Assembly (NCBI RefSeq): GCF_013403565.1
Contig: NZ_CP058627.1
Coordinates: 620,001-684,000, forward strand
Length of the DNA: 64,000 bases
DNA from: Chitinibacter bivalviorum
Lineage (GTDB): Bacteria > Pseudomonadota > Gammaproteobacteria > Burkholderiales > Chitinibacteraceae
Reading direction: 5' to 3'
Position 1 is the first letter of the stretch; each line of letters opens with the position of its first letter. Made by a program: the position numbers and the translations under genes. The notes under the pieces were generated by a model. It saw only the letters and a list, made by a program, of their open reading frames with translations, had not been told where the DNA came from and searched no databases. Of this stretch, positions 1 through 9,780 are shown one piece after another.

Positions 1-1368
1 TTGGGCAGCTGCACTATGAAGCTCAACGCCACCAGCGAAATGATTCCGGTGACTTGGCCCGAATTTGGCAATATCCACCCATTCGCACCTGCCGAGCAAA
101 CGCAAGGCTACCAAATCTTGGTCGACACTTTGGCTGACCAATTGAAAGCCATCACTGGTTTTGCCGCGATTTGTATGCAGCCTAACTCGGGCGCGCAGGG
201 CGAATACGCTGGTTTGCTGGCGATTAGCCGCTACCACGAAAGCCGTGGCGATGCGCACCGCAATATCTGCCTGATTCCAAAATCCGCGCACGGTACTAAT
301 CCGGCTACCGCGCAGATGATGAATATGAAAGTTGTCGTCGTTGATTGCGACGAGAGCGGTAACGTCGATGTGGCCGATCTGAAGGCTAAAGCTGAATTGC
401 ACAAAGACAACCTCGCGGCGCTGATGCTGACATATCCATCGACGCACGGTGTATTTGAAGCTGCGGTGAAGGAAATCTGCGCAACGATTCACCAGTTTGG
501 CGGTCAGGTGTATATGGACGGCGCGAACTTGAACGCGCAGGTGGGGCTGACTCGCCCTGCCGATATCGGTGCGGATGTGAGCCACATGAATCTGCACAAA
601 ACCTTCTGCATCCCACACGGCGGCGGCGGCCCAGGTATGGGCCCAATCGGCTTGGCGGCGCACTTGGCACCATTTATGAGCAATCACGCCGTGGCACCGA
701 TTACGGTCGGTGATGCGAGCGTAGCGCAAGGCCAAGGCGCAGTCTCTGCTGCGCAATTTGGCTCGGCGTCGATTTTGCCAATTTCGTGGATGTATATCAC
801 GATGATGGGTGCGGCGGGCATGAAAAATGCGACCGAAATTGCTTTGCTGAACGCGAACTACGTCGCCAAAAAACTCGGCGCGCATTATCCAGTGCTGTAT
901 AGCGGTGCCAATGGTCGCGTGGCGCACGAATGCATTATCGACATTCGCCCATTGAAAGCTGCGAGCGGCATCACTGAAGTGGATATCGCCAAGCGCCTGA
1001 TGGACTACGGTTTCCATGCACCGACGATGAGCTTCCCAGTGGCGGGCACGCTGATGATCGAGCCGACTGAATCAGAAGCCAAGCCAGAGCTAGATCGCTT
1101 TATTGCGGCGATGATTTCAATTCGCGGCGAGATTGCGAAGGTCGAAGCGGCGGAGTGGACCTTGGAAGATAATCCGCTGAAAAATGCGCCGCACAGTAAA
1201 GGCGACATCAGCGGCGAGTGGAACCGCGCTTATAGCCGCGACACGGCGTTCTTCCCATTGCCGTACGTGCTGGATAATAAATTCTGGCCATCGGTGAACC
1301 GGATTGACGATGTATATGGCGACCGTAATCTGATTTGTTCATGCCCAAGTATGGATAACTATAGTTAG
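1..1368 (+). CDS. gcvP: Glycine dehydrogenase (decarboxylating), P-protein, C-terminal part (5' cut by window)
   Basis: P-protein of the glycine cleavage system: it decarboxylates glycine with pyridoxal phosphate and passes the aminomethyl group to the lipoyl H-protein. Only the last 455 residues are present. The window opens on the conserved GSCTMKLN segment, and the true start lies upstream. The PLP lysine is visible in NLHKTF (residue 200 of this fragment), followed by a glycine-rich HGGGGPG loop, as expected for the C-terminal half. It ends before an intrinsic terminator at about 1451, so it is probably the last gene of a gcv operon. The family assignment is secure. Whether the full gene is the single-chain (about 950 aa) or split form cannot be seen, but the absence of a start signal favours a single chain. 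Confidence 0.95.
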   Translation: MGSCTMKLNATSEMIPVTWPEFGNIHPFAPAEQTQGYQILVDTLADQLKAITGFAAICMQPNSGAQGEYAGLLAISRYHESRGDAHRNICLIPKSAHGTNPATAQMMNMKVVVVDCDESGNVDVADLKAKAELHKDNLAALMLTYPSTHGVFEAAVKEICATIHQFGGQVYMDGANLNAQVGLTRPADIGADVSHMNLHKTFCIPHGGGGPGMGPIGLAAHLAPFMSNHAVAPITVGDASVAQGQGAVSAAQFGSASILPISWMYITMMGAAGMKNATEIALLNANYVAKKLGAHYPVLYSGANGRVAHECIIDIRPLKAASGITEVDIAKRLMDYGFHAPTMSFPVAGTLMIEPTESEAKPELDRFIAAMISIRGEIAKVEAAEWTLEDNPLKNAPHSKGDISGEWNRAYSRDTAFFPLPYVLDNKFWPSVNRIDDVYGDRNLICSCPSMDNYS

Positions 1369-1450
1369 TCATCCCCTATGCCCCTCTCTGAAAGGGGGGT
1401 AGGTACAAGGGCTGCAAGCACTACATTGCGTGTGTAGTCTTGTTTGCTGC

Positions 1451-1476
1451 AAAGGAGCCTTCGGGCTCCTTTTTTA
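1451..1476 (+). terminator. Intrinsic terminator after gcvP
   Basis: Nine-base stem AAAGGAGCC / GGCTCCTTT around a TTCG tetraloop, followed by a T-rich run. It lies about 80 bases after the gcvP stop codon. Confidence 0.9.
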
Positions 1477-1619
1477 TACCGCCCAGAATATTTTTTAATA
1501 AAACAGTATAAAGGGATTGAAATTCTGACAAATCAGGCCGATATTCAAGTTGTAAGGAAAAAATTGTAAGGGTCTCCGTCGCGAATCGCGGACTTTGAAT
1601 GACTTGGGAGGGCCACATC

Positions 1620-1802
1620 ATGCTGCACATCTTTGATATGTCACTGGGCGAAGTTGAAAACGACGCTATTACTGCAACAGCAAAATCAGCTGCACCACAA
1701 ATCCCAGCAGAGCTTCATGCCCAATGCCAGTTGCGCTTGCTGACAGTGGCTGAGGCGGAGGAGCAGAGACCTGTTCCACGTCCACGGCCTTGGGCTTTTT
1801 AA
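1620..1802 (+). CDS. Small hypothetical protein (60 aa)
   Basis: Short open frame beginning MLHIFDMSLGEV and ending RPRPWAF. The ATG at 1620 is preferred over the one at 1599 because a strong GGGAGGG ribosome-binding sequence sits at 1606-1612, eight bases upstream. The frame runs into a clear terminator hairpin at 1838-1860, so it has the layout of a stand-alone transcription unit. No signal peptide, membrane segment or known domain is recognised, and the tail is rich in proline and arginine. I do not recognise the family. It could be a small conserved protein or a chance frame; the good ribosome-binding site and the terminator argue for a real gene. Confidence 0.5.
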   Translation: MLHIFDMSLGEVENDAITATAKSAAPQIPAELHAQCQLRLLTVAEAEEQRPVPRPRPWAF

Positions 1803-1837
1803 TTTTTCTATATAGCAGCTTTATCGCTTGAATAAAT

Positions 1838-1861
1838 AAACGGGGCCGATTGCCCCGTTTT
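1838..1861. terminator. Bidirectional intrinsic terminator
   Basis: Stem AAACGGGGC / GCCCCGTTT with the loop CGATT and T-runs on both strands. It separates the small plus-strand ORF from the convergent VOC gene and can serve both. Confidence 0.85.
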
Positions 1862-1886
1862 GCTTTTGTGGCTTTTTTATTGCCGT

Positions 1887-2273
1887 TCAAACGGGGTCAT
1901 GGCAAACGGCTTCGATATTGTGGCCGTCAGGATCGAGCACAAAAGCGCCGTAATAATTCGGGTGATAGTGTAGCCGCAAGCCTGGAGCCCCATTGTCGCG
2001 ACCACCTGCAGCGAGGGCTGCAGCATAAAAAGCATCGACTAAGGCACGGTTATTGACGCGAAATGCGACATGGACGACAGGCTGATTGGGCTGACCAGCG
2101 CTGATCCAGAAATCAGGTTTGGGTGGCTCGCCAAAACCTGCCACATCCGTACTGCCCGTAATGGCTTTGGAAAATTCCATCAATTTTTCATAGCCAATTG
2201 CACCGAGAGTGGCTTCGTAAAAAGTGCGGCTTTTGGCAAAGTCGCTAACAACGACGCCGGTGTGATCAATCAT
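1887..2273 (-). CDS. VOC family protein (glyoxalase/dioxygenase fold)
   Basis: A 128-residue single-domain vicinal-oxygen-chelate protein. The N-terminus MIDHTGVVVSDFAKSRTFYE gives the typical first beta strand carrying a metal-ligand histidine (H4), and the C-terminal FVLDPDGHNIEAVCH is the usual closing strand with the final metal-ligand glutamate. Members of this subfamily are annotated as glyoxalase/bleomycin-resistance or lyase-like proteins, and the actual substrate cannot be predicted. It is a monocistronic gene, convergent with the small ORF at 1620 and sharing its terminator. The start is the ATG at 2273. Confidence 0.85.
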   Translation of the reverse strand: MIDHTGVVVSDFAKSRTFYEATLGAIGYEKLMEFSKAITGSTDVAGFGEPPKPDFWISAGQPNQPVVHVAFRVNNRALVDAFYAAALAAGGRDNGAPGLRLHYHPNYYGAFVLDPDGHNIEAVCHDPV

Positions 2274-2527
2274 CGTCTTTTCCTCTGCATTGCCTTGGTG
2301 CAGGCAAGTGTTTGATTTATTTGAACGTCATTTATTGATGAAAATGATTGTGATGTCAAATTATGAAAGCATCGTGTCGATTTGGTGAATGATTGTGCGA
2401 GGCTTCAGCCTTGCCCAATATCAAATTTCGCCCGATAAAACTGGCTTCTGCGCACTTTCCGCAATGGTGAATTTGGTACTTCTGTCTACAATTGGCTCAA
2501 GTTCAACATTTTGCGGAAAATTATCCC

Positions 2528-3160
2528 ATGCAAATTACCGTCGTTAACCACCCTCTGGTTCAGCATAAATTGGCTTTATTGCGCGAGGCCGATGTCTCGA
2601 CTAATAAATTTCGCCTCCTTACCGAAGAATTGGCTCGCTTGCTGGCGTATGAGGCGACACGCGATCTGCCTCTGGAAGATGTCTGCATTGATGGCTGGTG
2701 CGGCGAAGTGCAAGTTAAAAAAATCAAAGGTAAAAAGTTGACCGTAGTGCCCATTTTGCGGGCTGGCTTGGGCATGCTCAATGGCGTACTCGATTTAGTG
2801 CCTTCGGCCAAAATCAGCGTGGTGGGTTTGGCGCGTGATGAAGAAACACTGCAGCCTGTGCCGTATTTTGAAAAATTCGTCGGTGATTTGGGTGATCGTC
2901 TGGCTTTGATTATTGACCCGATGTTGGCGACCGGTGGCTCGCTGGTGGCGACGGTGGATATGCTCAAACGCAATGGTTGCAAGGAAATCATTGCGATCGT
3001 GATGGTGGCTGCACCTGAAGGTGTGAAGCTAATGAATGAAAAACATCCTGACGTGCAAATCGTATCGGCTTCGCTTGATTCGCATCTGAATGAGCAGGGC
3101 TACATCATTCCGGGTCTTGGCGATGCTGGCGATAAAATTTTCGGCACGATTAATAAATAA
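2528..3160 (+). CDS. upp: Uracil phosphoribosyltransferase
   Basis: Cytosolic pyrimidine salvage enzyme making UMP from uracil and PRPP. The protein (210 aa, the usual length) has the family N-terminus [21 protein letters not shown], the PRPP-binding loop [12 protein letters not shown] and the C-terminal [12 protein letters not shown] uracil loop. The ATG at 2528 is chosen over the TTG at 2492 because Upp proteins begin about three residues before the conserved HPLVxHKL. It is followed 18 bases later by the uracil permease gene, so uptake and salvage form a two-gene operon. Confidence 0.96.
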   Translation: MQITVVNHPLVQHKLALLREADVSTNKFRLLTEELARLLAYEATRDLPLEDVCIDGWCGEVQVKKIKGKKLTVVPILRAGLGMLNGVLDLVPSAKISVVGLARDEETLQPVPYFEKFVGDLGDRLALIIDPMLATGGSLVATVDMLKRNGCKEIIAIVMVAAPEGVKLMNEKHPDVQIVSASLDSHLNEQGYIIPGLGDAGDKIFGTINK

Positions 3161-3178
3161 AGCGCTCTGCTAGAGGTC

Positions 3179-4411
3179 ATGATGTTTCACGAAATTAAAC
3201 AATTCATATCGGGCGCGCAGATTTTATTTGTCGCCTTTGGCGCGCTGGTGCTGGTGCCGCTGCTGACGGGCTTAAACCCTGCGATGGCGCTGCTGGGTGC
3301 TGGCGTTGGTACATTGATGTTTCAGGTGATCACCAAACGCCAAGTGCCAATTTTCCTGGGCTCATCGTTTGCCTTTATCGGCCCGATTATTTTCTCCATG
3401 CACACTTGGGGCCAAGCTGCGACGCAATTTGGTCTGTTTTTTGCCGGTTTGATGTATTTCATCATCGCTGGCCTGATCAAATGGCGCGGCATGGGTTTTA
3501 TCCATAAATTGCTGCCGCCAGTGGTAATCGGCCCGGTGATTATGGTAATTGGTTTGTCGGTGGCCGTGGCGGCATCGGGCATGGCGATGGGGCAGGGCGG
3601 CGGCAAGCAGTTGGTGCCGTATGGTGTTTCGCTATTGCTGGCAACGATTTCGCTGACGACGACGATTATCGTTTCGGTTTTTGCGGGCGGTATGTTGCGC
3701 TTAGTCCCGATTTTGTCAGGCGTCGTTGCCGGTTATATCGCGGCGGTATTTTTGGGCGTGGTTGATTTATCTGGCATTGCCAATGCGCCTTGGTTTGCGA
3801 TGCCGCATTTTGTAACGCCTGAAATTAACTGGGCTGCTGCGCTGTTTATGTTGCCAGTGGCGATTGCGCCAACGATTGAGCATATCGGGGGTGTCATGGC
3901 TTTGGGTAAAGTGACAGGTAGCGATTACACCGTGAGCCCTGGCCTGCACCGCACCTTGGGCGGCGATGGCTTGGGCGTCTGCTTTGCGGGCCTGATCGGT
4001 GGTCCTCCAATCACAACCTACGCCGAAGTGACCGGCGCGCTGATGATTACACGCAATTTCAATCCCGTGATCATGACTTACGCGGCTGTGTTGGCGGTGA
4101 TCTTGGCCTTCTTTGGCAAATTTAACGCCATTTTGGTATCGATCCCGATGCCGGTGATGGGCGGGATTATGGTCTTGCTGTTTGGTACGATTGCGTCAAT
4201 TGGCCTGAAAACGCTGATCGATAGCAAAGTCGATCTGATGTTGCCGCGTAATCTGGTGATTGTATCGGTGGTGCTGACCTGCGGGATTGGCGGCCTGATG
4301 GTGCAAGTAGGTAATTTCAACTTGGTCGGTGTCGGCTTGGTGAGTATTTTGGCGATTGCACTCAATTTACTATTGCCCAATCCACCCGCAGATTCAGCTG
4401 CTGAAATTTGA
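3179..4411 (+). CDS. uraA: Uracil permease (NCS2 family)
   Basis: Inner-membrane uracil:proton symporter of the nucleobase-cation symporter 2 family: 410 residues, hydrophobic throughout, about 12-14 membrane segments. Family signatures are the N-terminal VLVPLLTGLNPAMALLGAGVGT, the central APTIEHIGG with the substrate-binding glutamate, and GLIGGPPITTYAEVTG. A second ATG follows directly at 3182; the GAGGT sequence at 3173 could serve either. It is co-transcribed with upp, which uses the imported uracil. A long imperfect palindrome and then a terminator follow the stop codon. Confidence 0.93.
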   Translation: MMFHEIKQFISGAQILFVAFGALVLVPLLTGLNPAMALLGAGVGTLMFQVITKRQVPIFLGSSFAFIGPIIFSMHTWGQAATQFGLFFAGLMYFIIAGLIKWRGMGFIHKLLPPVVIGPVIMVIGLSVAVAASGMAMGQGGGKQLVPYGVSLLLATISLTTTIIVSVFAGGMLRLVPILSGVVAGYIAAVFLGVVDLSGIANAPWFAMPHFVTPEINWAAALFMLPVAIAPTIEHIGGVMALGKVTGSDYTVSPGLHRTLGGDGLGVCFAGLIGGPPITTYAEVTGALMITRNFNPVIMTYAAVLAVILAFFGKFNAILVSIPMPVMGGIMVLLFGTIASIGLKTLIDSKVDLMLPRNLVIVSVVLTCGIGGLMVQVGNFNLVGVGLVSILAIALNLLLPNPPADSAAEI

Positions 4412-4415
4412 TAGA

Positions 4416-4466
4416 TGGGTATTGAGCTGTAGACTAATTTCGATGAAGTCTATAGCTTAATACCCA
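4416..4466. repeat. Intergenic palindromic element, GGGTAT...ATACCC type (copy 1)
   Basis: Arms of 19 bases (4416-4434 and 4448-4466) pair along their whole length with two G-U wobbles around a 13-base loop. The ends are TGGGTATT and AATACCCA. It begins five bases after the uraA stop codon. There is no T-run behind it, so it is not itself a standard terminator; a separate terminator follows at 4479. Similar palindromes follow sdhB, sucB and tex in this window. Confidence 0.75.
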
Positions 4467-4478
4467 GGCGTAGTATTC

Positions 4479-4506
4479 AATGGCGAGCGAGTCTCGCCAT
4501 TTTTTA
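4479..4506 (+). terminator. Intrinsic terminator after upp-uraA
   Basis: Stem AATGGCGAG / CTCGCCATT with a five-base loop, followed by a run of T. It lies directly downstream of the palindromic element. Confidence 0.88.
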
Positions 4507-4614
4507 TTGTTTACACATTTGAAACTGAGCCACAGTTTTGCCATTAGAGCGCGGAAAGCGCTCAGGTTTGGTAGAATTGGCGGCTAAATCACTTTTATTG
4601 CCAGACCGAGTGTT

Positions 4615-6300
4615 ATGAGCCAAGAAAACGCAGCGCTACCTACCAGTAATTTTGTCCGTCAAATCATTGATGCCGATCTGGCAAGTGGTAAACATCAAGC
4701 AGTCCAGACGCGCTTTCCGCCCGAGCCCAATGGCTATTTGCATATTGGTCACGCTAAATCGATTTGCCTGAATTTCGGCCTTGCTGGCGATTACAATGGC
4801 CTGTGCAATTTGCGCATGGACGACACCAATCCTGAAAAAGAAGAAGACGAATACGCCGCCGCGATTGAAGCCGATGTGAGCTGGCTGGGTTTTCAGTGGA
4901 ATGGCAAAGTGCGCCACACTTCGGATTATTTTGACCAACTGCATGGCTACGCAATCGAATTGATCAAGGCAGGCAAGGCCTTTGTCTGCGACCTGAACGC
5001 TGAAGAAATGCGTGAGCACCGTGGCGACTTCCAAAAGCCCGGCCGCAATAGCCCGTTCCGCGATCGCTCGGTGGAAGAAAACCTCGATTTATTCGAGCGG
5101 ATGAAAAACGGTGAATTTGCCGATGGCAGCAAAACGCTGCGCCTGAAAATTGATATGGGCTCGCCCAATCTGAATTTGCGCGACCCAGTGTTCTACCGCA
5201 TCAAGCGCGCAACGCACATCAAGACCGGCGATAAATGGTGCATCTACCCGATGTATGACTATTCGCACTGTATTTCCGACGCTTTGGAAGGCATCACGCA
5301 TAGCTTGTGTACGTTGGAGTTTGAAGACCATCGCCCGCTATACGACTGGGTACTCGACAACATTACGATTGCGGCTCACCCGCAACAGATCGAGTTTTCA
5401 CGCCTCGAATTGCTGTATTCGATCACGTCGAAACGCAAATTAAACCAACTGGTGACGGAAAATCTGGTCAGCGGTTGGGATGATCCTCGGTTAACGACGA
5501 TTAGCGGTATGCGTCGCCGTGGCTATAGTCCAGCGGGGATTCGCTTGTTTGCGCAGCGCATTGGCGTGAGCAAGGGCGAAAACATCATCGACTTTTCAAT
5601 TCTGGAAGGTGCGGTACGGGAAACGCTGGAAACCGAAAGCCCACGTGTGATTGCGGTGCTCAACCCAATTAAAGTCACTCTGACCAATTTTGAAGCCGGC
5701 GTTACTGGCAGCCGCAGCGCGCCTTTCCATCCGCATCACGAAGAAATGGGCGAGCGTGATATTCCTATTTCACCAACCTTGTGGATCGAGCGTGATGACT
5801 TTGCCGAAGAACCGCCAAAGGGCTGGCAACGTCTGACCTTGGGCGGTGAAGTGCGTCTGCGCTACTCGTATGTGATTAAGTGCGATGAAGTGATCAAAGA
5901 TGCCAACGGTGAAATCGTCGAGCTCAAATGCTCGATTGATCCGAAAACACTGGGTCAAAATCCAGAAGGTCGCAAAGTCAAAGGCGTGATCCACTGGATT
6001 TCTGCCGAGCATGCGATCGAAGCTGAAGTGCGCCTGTATGAGCGTCTGTTTACCGAGCCGCGCCCAGATGCGATTCGTGGCGACGATGGTCAGTATCTCG
6101 ACTTTAAGCAATTCATTAATACTGAATCGCTCAAAACCATCACCGCCTACGTGGAAGCCTGCGTAAAAGACGCCGCGCCTGAAACGCGCTATCAGTTTGA
6201 GCGTCTGGGCTATTTCGTGACCGACCGTCATGATCACCAAGCGGGTGGCAAACCGGTATTTAATCGTACGGTGACTTTGAAAGATAGTTGGGCTAAGTAA
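4615..6300 (+). CDS. glnS: Glutaminyl-tRNA synthetase
   Basis: Class I aminoacyl-tRNA synthetase charging tRNA-Gln. It has 561 residues, the normal length. The HIGH motif appears in [16 protein letters not shown] near residue 40 and the KMSKS equivalent as [11 protein letters not shown] near residue 270. The C-terminal half is the two-barrel anticodon-binding region typical of GlnRS/GluRS. A direct GlnRS is usual in beta- and gammaproteobacteria. It is preceded by the upp-uraA terminator, so it is expressed on its own. The ATG at 4615 gives the expected N-terminus. Confidence 0.97.
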   Translation: MSQENAALPTSNFVRQIIDADLASGKHQAVQTRFPPEPNGYLHIGHAKSICLNFGLAGDYNGLCNLRMDDTNPEKEEDEYAAAIEADVSWLGFQWNGKVRHTSDYFDQLHGYAIELIKAGKAFVCDLNAEEMREHRGDFQKPGRNSPFRDRSVEENLDLFERMKNGEFADGSKTLRLKIDMGSPNLNLRDPVFYRIKRATHIKTGDKWCIYPMYDYSHCISDALEGITHSLCTLEFEDHRPLYDWVLDNITIAAHPQQIEFSRLELLYSITSKRKLNQLVTENLVSGWDDPRLTTISGMRRRGYSPAGIRLFAQRIGVSKGENIIDFSILEGAVRETLETESPRVIAVLNPIKVTLTNFEAGVTGSRSAPFHPHHEEMGERDIPISPTLWIERDDFAEEPPKGWQRLTLGGEVRLRYSYVIKCDEVIKDANGEIVELKCSIDPKTLGQNPEGRKVKGVIHWISAEHAIEAEVRLYERLFTEPRPDAIRGDDGQYLDFKQFINTESLKTITAYVEACVKDAAPETRYQFERLGYFVTDRHDHQAGGKPVFNRTVTLKDSWAK

Positions 6301-6366
6301 ATCGCCAGGCTTGGTGAGGCCAAGCCTGCGTTTTTCATCTCATAGCGTGTAATTGGGGCAAATTGA

Positions 6367-6816
6367 ATGAAGCAGTTGTTGAAATTAGCGGTATTGAGCG
6401 CCAGTGTTCTGATGGCTGGCTCCGCGATGGCAGAAGAGACTGCCAGTGCGGCGGCGAAAGCGGATGTGACGATTGCCAAAGGCACAGATATTACGATTGC
6501 CAAAGGCAAAGTCGGCCAAGCGCCAGTGCAGGTTGTATATGACTATTTAGTTGACCGCATTAGCGATGAGAACGGTCTGGCTGATTATCAAACACTGCAA
6601 ATCAACCAAAAATCCCCCAAAGCCGAAGACTACCAAAATGTCACGCTTGAAGTGATTAAGTCTGGTCTGGCTGATGATTCAGTTGCTACGCAGCGCTATC
6701 GTTTTGTAATGAACTTTACCGACGATACCCACGTTTGGCAGATCAAAAGTGTGAAACAGGAATGGCAATGCCGTCGCGGCAATAGCAAGGCGTGGACGCA
6801 AAAGCCTTGTAAATAA
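6367..6816 (+). CDS. Hypothetical exported protein (149 aa)
   Basis: I do not recognise the family. A clear Sec signal peptide occupies residues 1-22 (MKQLLKLAVLSASVLMAGSAMA, cleavage after AMA), so the protein is probably periplasmic. The mature part starts with an alanine-rich stretch and a near-perfect duplication, DVTIAKG then DITIAKG, visible also in the DNA. It ends with two cysteines (WQC, KPC) that could form a disulfide. No membrane segment follows the signal. It sits alone between glnS and its own strong terminator at 6834, and no function can be inferred from the neighbours. Confidence 0.75.
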   Translation: MKQLLKLAVLSASVLMAGSAMAEETASAAAKADVTIAKGTDITIAKGKVGQAPVQVVYDYLVDRISDENGLADYQTLQINQKSPKAEDYQNVTLEVIKSGLADDSVATQRYRFVMNFTDDTHVWQIKSVKQEWQCRRGNSKAWTQKPCK

Positions 6817-6833
6817 TGCGTGATGCGAAAGCC

Positions 6834-6858
6834 AACGAGCGCAGCGCGCTCGTTTTTC
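6834..6858 (+). terminator. Intrinsic terminator
   Basis: Nine-base GC-rich stem AACGAGCGC / GCGCTCGTT with a three-base loop, followed by TTTCTTTTT. It ends the transcription unit of the exported protein. Confidence 0.88.
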
Positions 6859-6910
6859 TTTTTCAGCCATTTTTCGTCTATTTCCACCCTGACCCGATGG
6901 ATTAACCTGC

Positions 6911-8635
6911 ATGTCGAACAGCTCTGAAAAAGCGCCCACGGTGCGCCATTTATTTCACAATTTCTGGCAGTTGGCCAAGCCCTATTGGGTGTCCGAAGAT
7001 AAATACCGCGCCTGGGGTTTATTGGCGCTGGTGATTAGTTTATCGCTGGGCTTGGTGTATATGAATGTCCAGTTCAATAGCTGGTACAACGAGTTTTACA
7101 ATACGCTGCAAAATCTGGATGCCAAGGGCTTTAAATCCGCGCTGTATAAATTTGGCTACCTGGCTTTTGCCTATATCGTGATTGCGGTTTACGCGATCTG
7201 GTTTCAGCAAATGCTGGAGATCCGCTGGCGTCGTTGGGCTACCCTACATTTCACCCAGCGGTGGCTATCAGAAAATACCTTTTACCGTTTGCAACTGACC
7301 GATAAGGCTACCGATAACCCAGATCAGCGTATCGCTGAAGATGTTGGGCAATTTGTCTCGATCTCTTTGTCTCTCTCTTTAGGCTTATTGCGCTCGGTGG
7401 TGACACTGGTCTCGTTCATCGGTATTTTGTGGTCGCTTTCTGGTCCGTTCAAATTGATGCTGGGTAGCACGGCAGTGTCAATTCCTGGCTATATGGTTTG
7501 GGTGGCGATTATTTATGCGCTGATTGGTACGGGTATTACGATTTTGCTGGGGCGTCCACTGGTTGGACTGAACTTTATGCAACAGCGCTATGAAGCTGAT
7601 TTCCGTTTTGGCTTGGTGCGCGTACGGGAAAATGCCGAATCGATTGCGCTTTACAATGGCGCTAAAGATGAGCAAGAGCGTTTGGGTTATCGCTTTGTTA
7701 ATGTTGTGACAAATTTCTGGTCGGTGATGCGGATGAACAAACGTCTGACTTGGTTTACCTCATTTTGGGGGCAGTTAGCGATTATTTTTCCGCTGATCGT
7801 TGCCGCACCGCGTTTTTTTGCCAAAGAGATCCCACTCGGTGGCCTGATGCAAATTAATTCGGCTTTTGGACAAGTCTATGGCGCGCTCGATTTTATTATT
7901 GGCAGCTTTAGCACCTTAGCCAATTGGAAAGCGGTCATCGATCGTTTAACCACCTTCGAAGCGAGCATAGTCAACGCACAAGATTTGCCACGCATTGAGC
8001 CACAGCCGATTGCGCAGGGTTTGCAGCTAACTGCGCTGTCGGTCAGCAAGCCTAATGGTGAAGTACTGCTGAGCGATGTGAATTTGACGCTGAAGGCGGG
8101 TGATGCGCTGCTGATTCGTGGTAAATCGGGCGCGGGGAAATCGACACTATTGCGTGCAATGGCGGGTATATGGCCCTATGCCCAAGGTCAGTATGGTGTA
8201 CAGAGCAATACCCGAACTCTATTTCTGTCGCAAAAGCCGTATATGCCACTGGGCAGCTTGCGAGCTGCTTTGTATTACCCACATGAAGCGGAACAAGATG
8301 ACAGTCAAATTAGTGGTCTACTGACTTTGGCGGGTTTAAGTCATTTAATGCCGCGTCTGGATGAGGTCGATGCGTGGTCGCATGTACTGAGCTTGGGCGA
8401 GCAACAACGCATCGCCTTGCTGCGCGCGATGTTGGTTAAGCCCGACTTCCTATTTATGGATGAGTCGACGTCGGCGCTCGATGCCGAGGGAGAAGATCGG
8501 CTTTACCGAGCGGTTGCCGAATGTATGAAAGAGGGCGTGATGGTCAGCGTTGGGCATCGTGCCGGCCTCGTTGAATATCACGAGCAAGTATTGGAATGCC
8601 AAGGGCAGGGCGCTTGGGCGCTTTCCCCGCTTTAA
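6911..8635 (+). CDS. ABC transporter, fused permease and ATPase (SbmA/BacA/YddA-like)
   Basis: Inner-membrane half-transporter of 574 residues. The N-terminal 340 or so carry about six membrane segments and match the SbmA/BacA-type transmembrane family (FNSWYNEFYNTLQNLD, then EIRWRRWATLHFTQRWL). The C-terminal nucleotide-binding domain has Walker A GKSGAGKST (residues 404-412), signature LSLGEQQRIALLRA and Walker B FLFMDE. Relatives are YddA of E. coli and the vitamin B12/bleomycin importer of mycobacteria. The substrate here is unknown; peptides, cobalamin-like compounds or fatty acyl compounds are possible. It is followed by hemE after a short gap. Confidence 0.88.
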   Translation: MSNSSEKAPTVRHLFHNFWQLAKPYWVSEDKYRAWGLLALVISLSLGLVYMNVQFNSWYNEFYNTLQNLDAKGFKSALYKFGYLAFAYIVIAVYAIWFQQMLEIRWRRWATLHFTQRWLSENTFYRLQLTDKATDNPDQRIAEDVGQFVSISLSLSLGLLRSVVTLVSFIGILWSLSGPFKLMLGSTAVSIPGYMVWVAIIYALIGTGITILLGRPLVGLNFMQQRYEADFRFGLVRVRENAESIALYNGAKDEQERLGYRFVNVVTNFWSVMRMNKRLTWFTSFWGQLAIIFPLIVAAPRFFAKEIPLGGLMQINSAFGQVYGALDFIIGSFSTLANWKAVIDRLTTFEASIVNAQDLPRIEPQPIAQGLQLTALSVSKPNGEVLLSDVNLTLKAGDALLIRGKSGAGKSTLLRAMAGIWPYAQGQYGVQSNTRTLFLSQKPYMPLGSLRAALYYPHEAEQDDSQISGLLTLAGLSHLMPRLDEVDAWSHVLSLGEQQRIALLRAMLVKPDFLFMDESTSALDAEGEDRLYRAVAECMKEGVMVSVGHRAGLVEYHEQVLECQGQGAWALSPL

Positions 8636-8678
8636 AATATGGATAAAACCCCATTGTCGGGGCTGATTGGATTTGAAA

Positions 8679-9731
8679 ATGTTAAAAAATGATACTTTCC
8701 TGCGCGCCTTATTGCGTGAGCCTGTTGAATACACGCCTGTGTGGATGATGCGCCAGGCTGGCCGCTATTTGCCTGAGTACTGCGCGACGCGCAAAAATGC
8801 GGGCTCGTTTTTGCAATTGTGCAAAAACACCGAGTTGGCGACTGAGGTGACGCTCCAGCCGCTGGATCGTTTCCCGCTCGATGCGGCGATTTTGTTCTCT
8901 GATATTTTGACCGTGCCCGATGCGATGGGCTTAGGGCTGTATTTTGCCGAGGGCGAAGGCCCGAAGTTTGAACGTACCGTTCGTACTGAAGAGGACGTGG
9001 CAAAGCTTTACGTGCCCGATGTTGGCACCGAGCTGAAATACGTCACCGATGCGGTGAGCTCGATTCGCAAGGCGCTGGATAATCGTGTGCCACTGATTGG
9101 TTTTTCGGGCAGCCCCTACACGCTGGCTTGCTACATGATTGAAGGCGGCAGCTCGAGCGATTACCGCAATATCAAAACCATGATGTATGCGCGTCCAGAC
9201 CTGTTGCACCGTATCTTGGAAGTCAATACCCTCACAGTGATCGATTATCTGAATGCGCAGATCGAAGCGGGTGCGCAAGCGGTGCAGATTTTTGATAGTT
9301 GGGGTGGCTCATTGCCATTTGGTAAATATCAGGAATTCTCGCTGCAATATATGGCGCGCATTGTCGCAGGCTTGAAGCGTGAAAATGATGGCCGCAAAGT
9401 GCCCGTGATTGTGTTCACCAAAGGTGGTGGGCAATGGCTGGAGGATATCGCGGCGACAGGTTGTGATGCGATTGGCTTAGATTGGACGACAGATATTGGC
9501 GAGGCGCGTCGTCGTGTTGGCGATAAAGTGGCGCTGCAGGGCAATTTTGATCCAGTGGCGCTATTTGCACCACCAGCTGCGATCGAGGCTGAGGTAGAGC
9601 GCATCCTGAACAGTTATGGTGGTGGCACGGGTCATGTGTTTAATTTGGGGCATGGCATTTCGCAGTACACCAACCCAGACCATGCGGGGGCTTTGGTGGC
9701 GGCAGTGCATCGTTTTTCTGGCAAGAAATAA
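8679..9731 (+). CDS. hemE: Uroporphyrinogen decarboxylase
   Basis: Cytosolic haem-pathway enzyme removing the four acetate carboxyls of uroporphyrinogen III to give coproporphyrinogen III. It has 350 residues, as usual. Diagnostic stretches are [15 protein letters not shown] at the N-terminus, the catalytic aspartate region [31 protein letters not shown] and the C-terminal FNLGHGI. The ATG at 8679 ([12 protein letters not shown]) is preferred to an in-frame TTG at 8667. It is 43 bases from the ABC transporter gene and may share its transcript. No hairpin terminator is obvious after it. Confidence 0.96.
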   Translation: MLKNDTFLRALLREPVEYTPVWMMRQAGRYLPEYCATRKNAGSFLQLCKNTELATEVTLQPLDRFPLDAAILFSDILTVPDAMGLGLYFAEGEGPKFERTVRTEEDVAKLYVPDVGTELKYVTDAVSSIRKALDNRVPLIGFSGSPYTLACYMIEGGSSSDYRNIKTMMYARPDLLHRILEVNTLTVIDYLNAQIEAGAQAVQIFDSWGGSLPFGKYQEFSLQYMARIVAGLKRENDGRKVPVIVFTKGGGQWLEDIAATGCDAIGLDWTTDIGEARRRVGDKVALQGNFDPVALFAPPAAIEAEVERILNSYGGGTGHVFNLGHGISQYTNPDHAGALVAAVHRFSGKK

Positions 9732-9780
9732 CAAACCTTACAAGGTGTCTTTATTTTGTAATGTGATTATAAATCATAGA

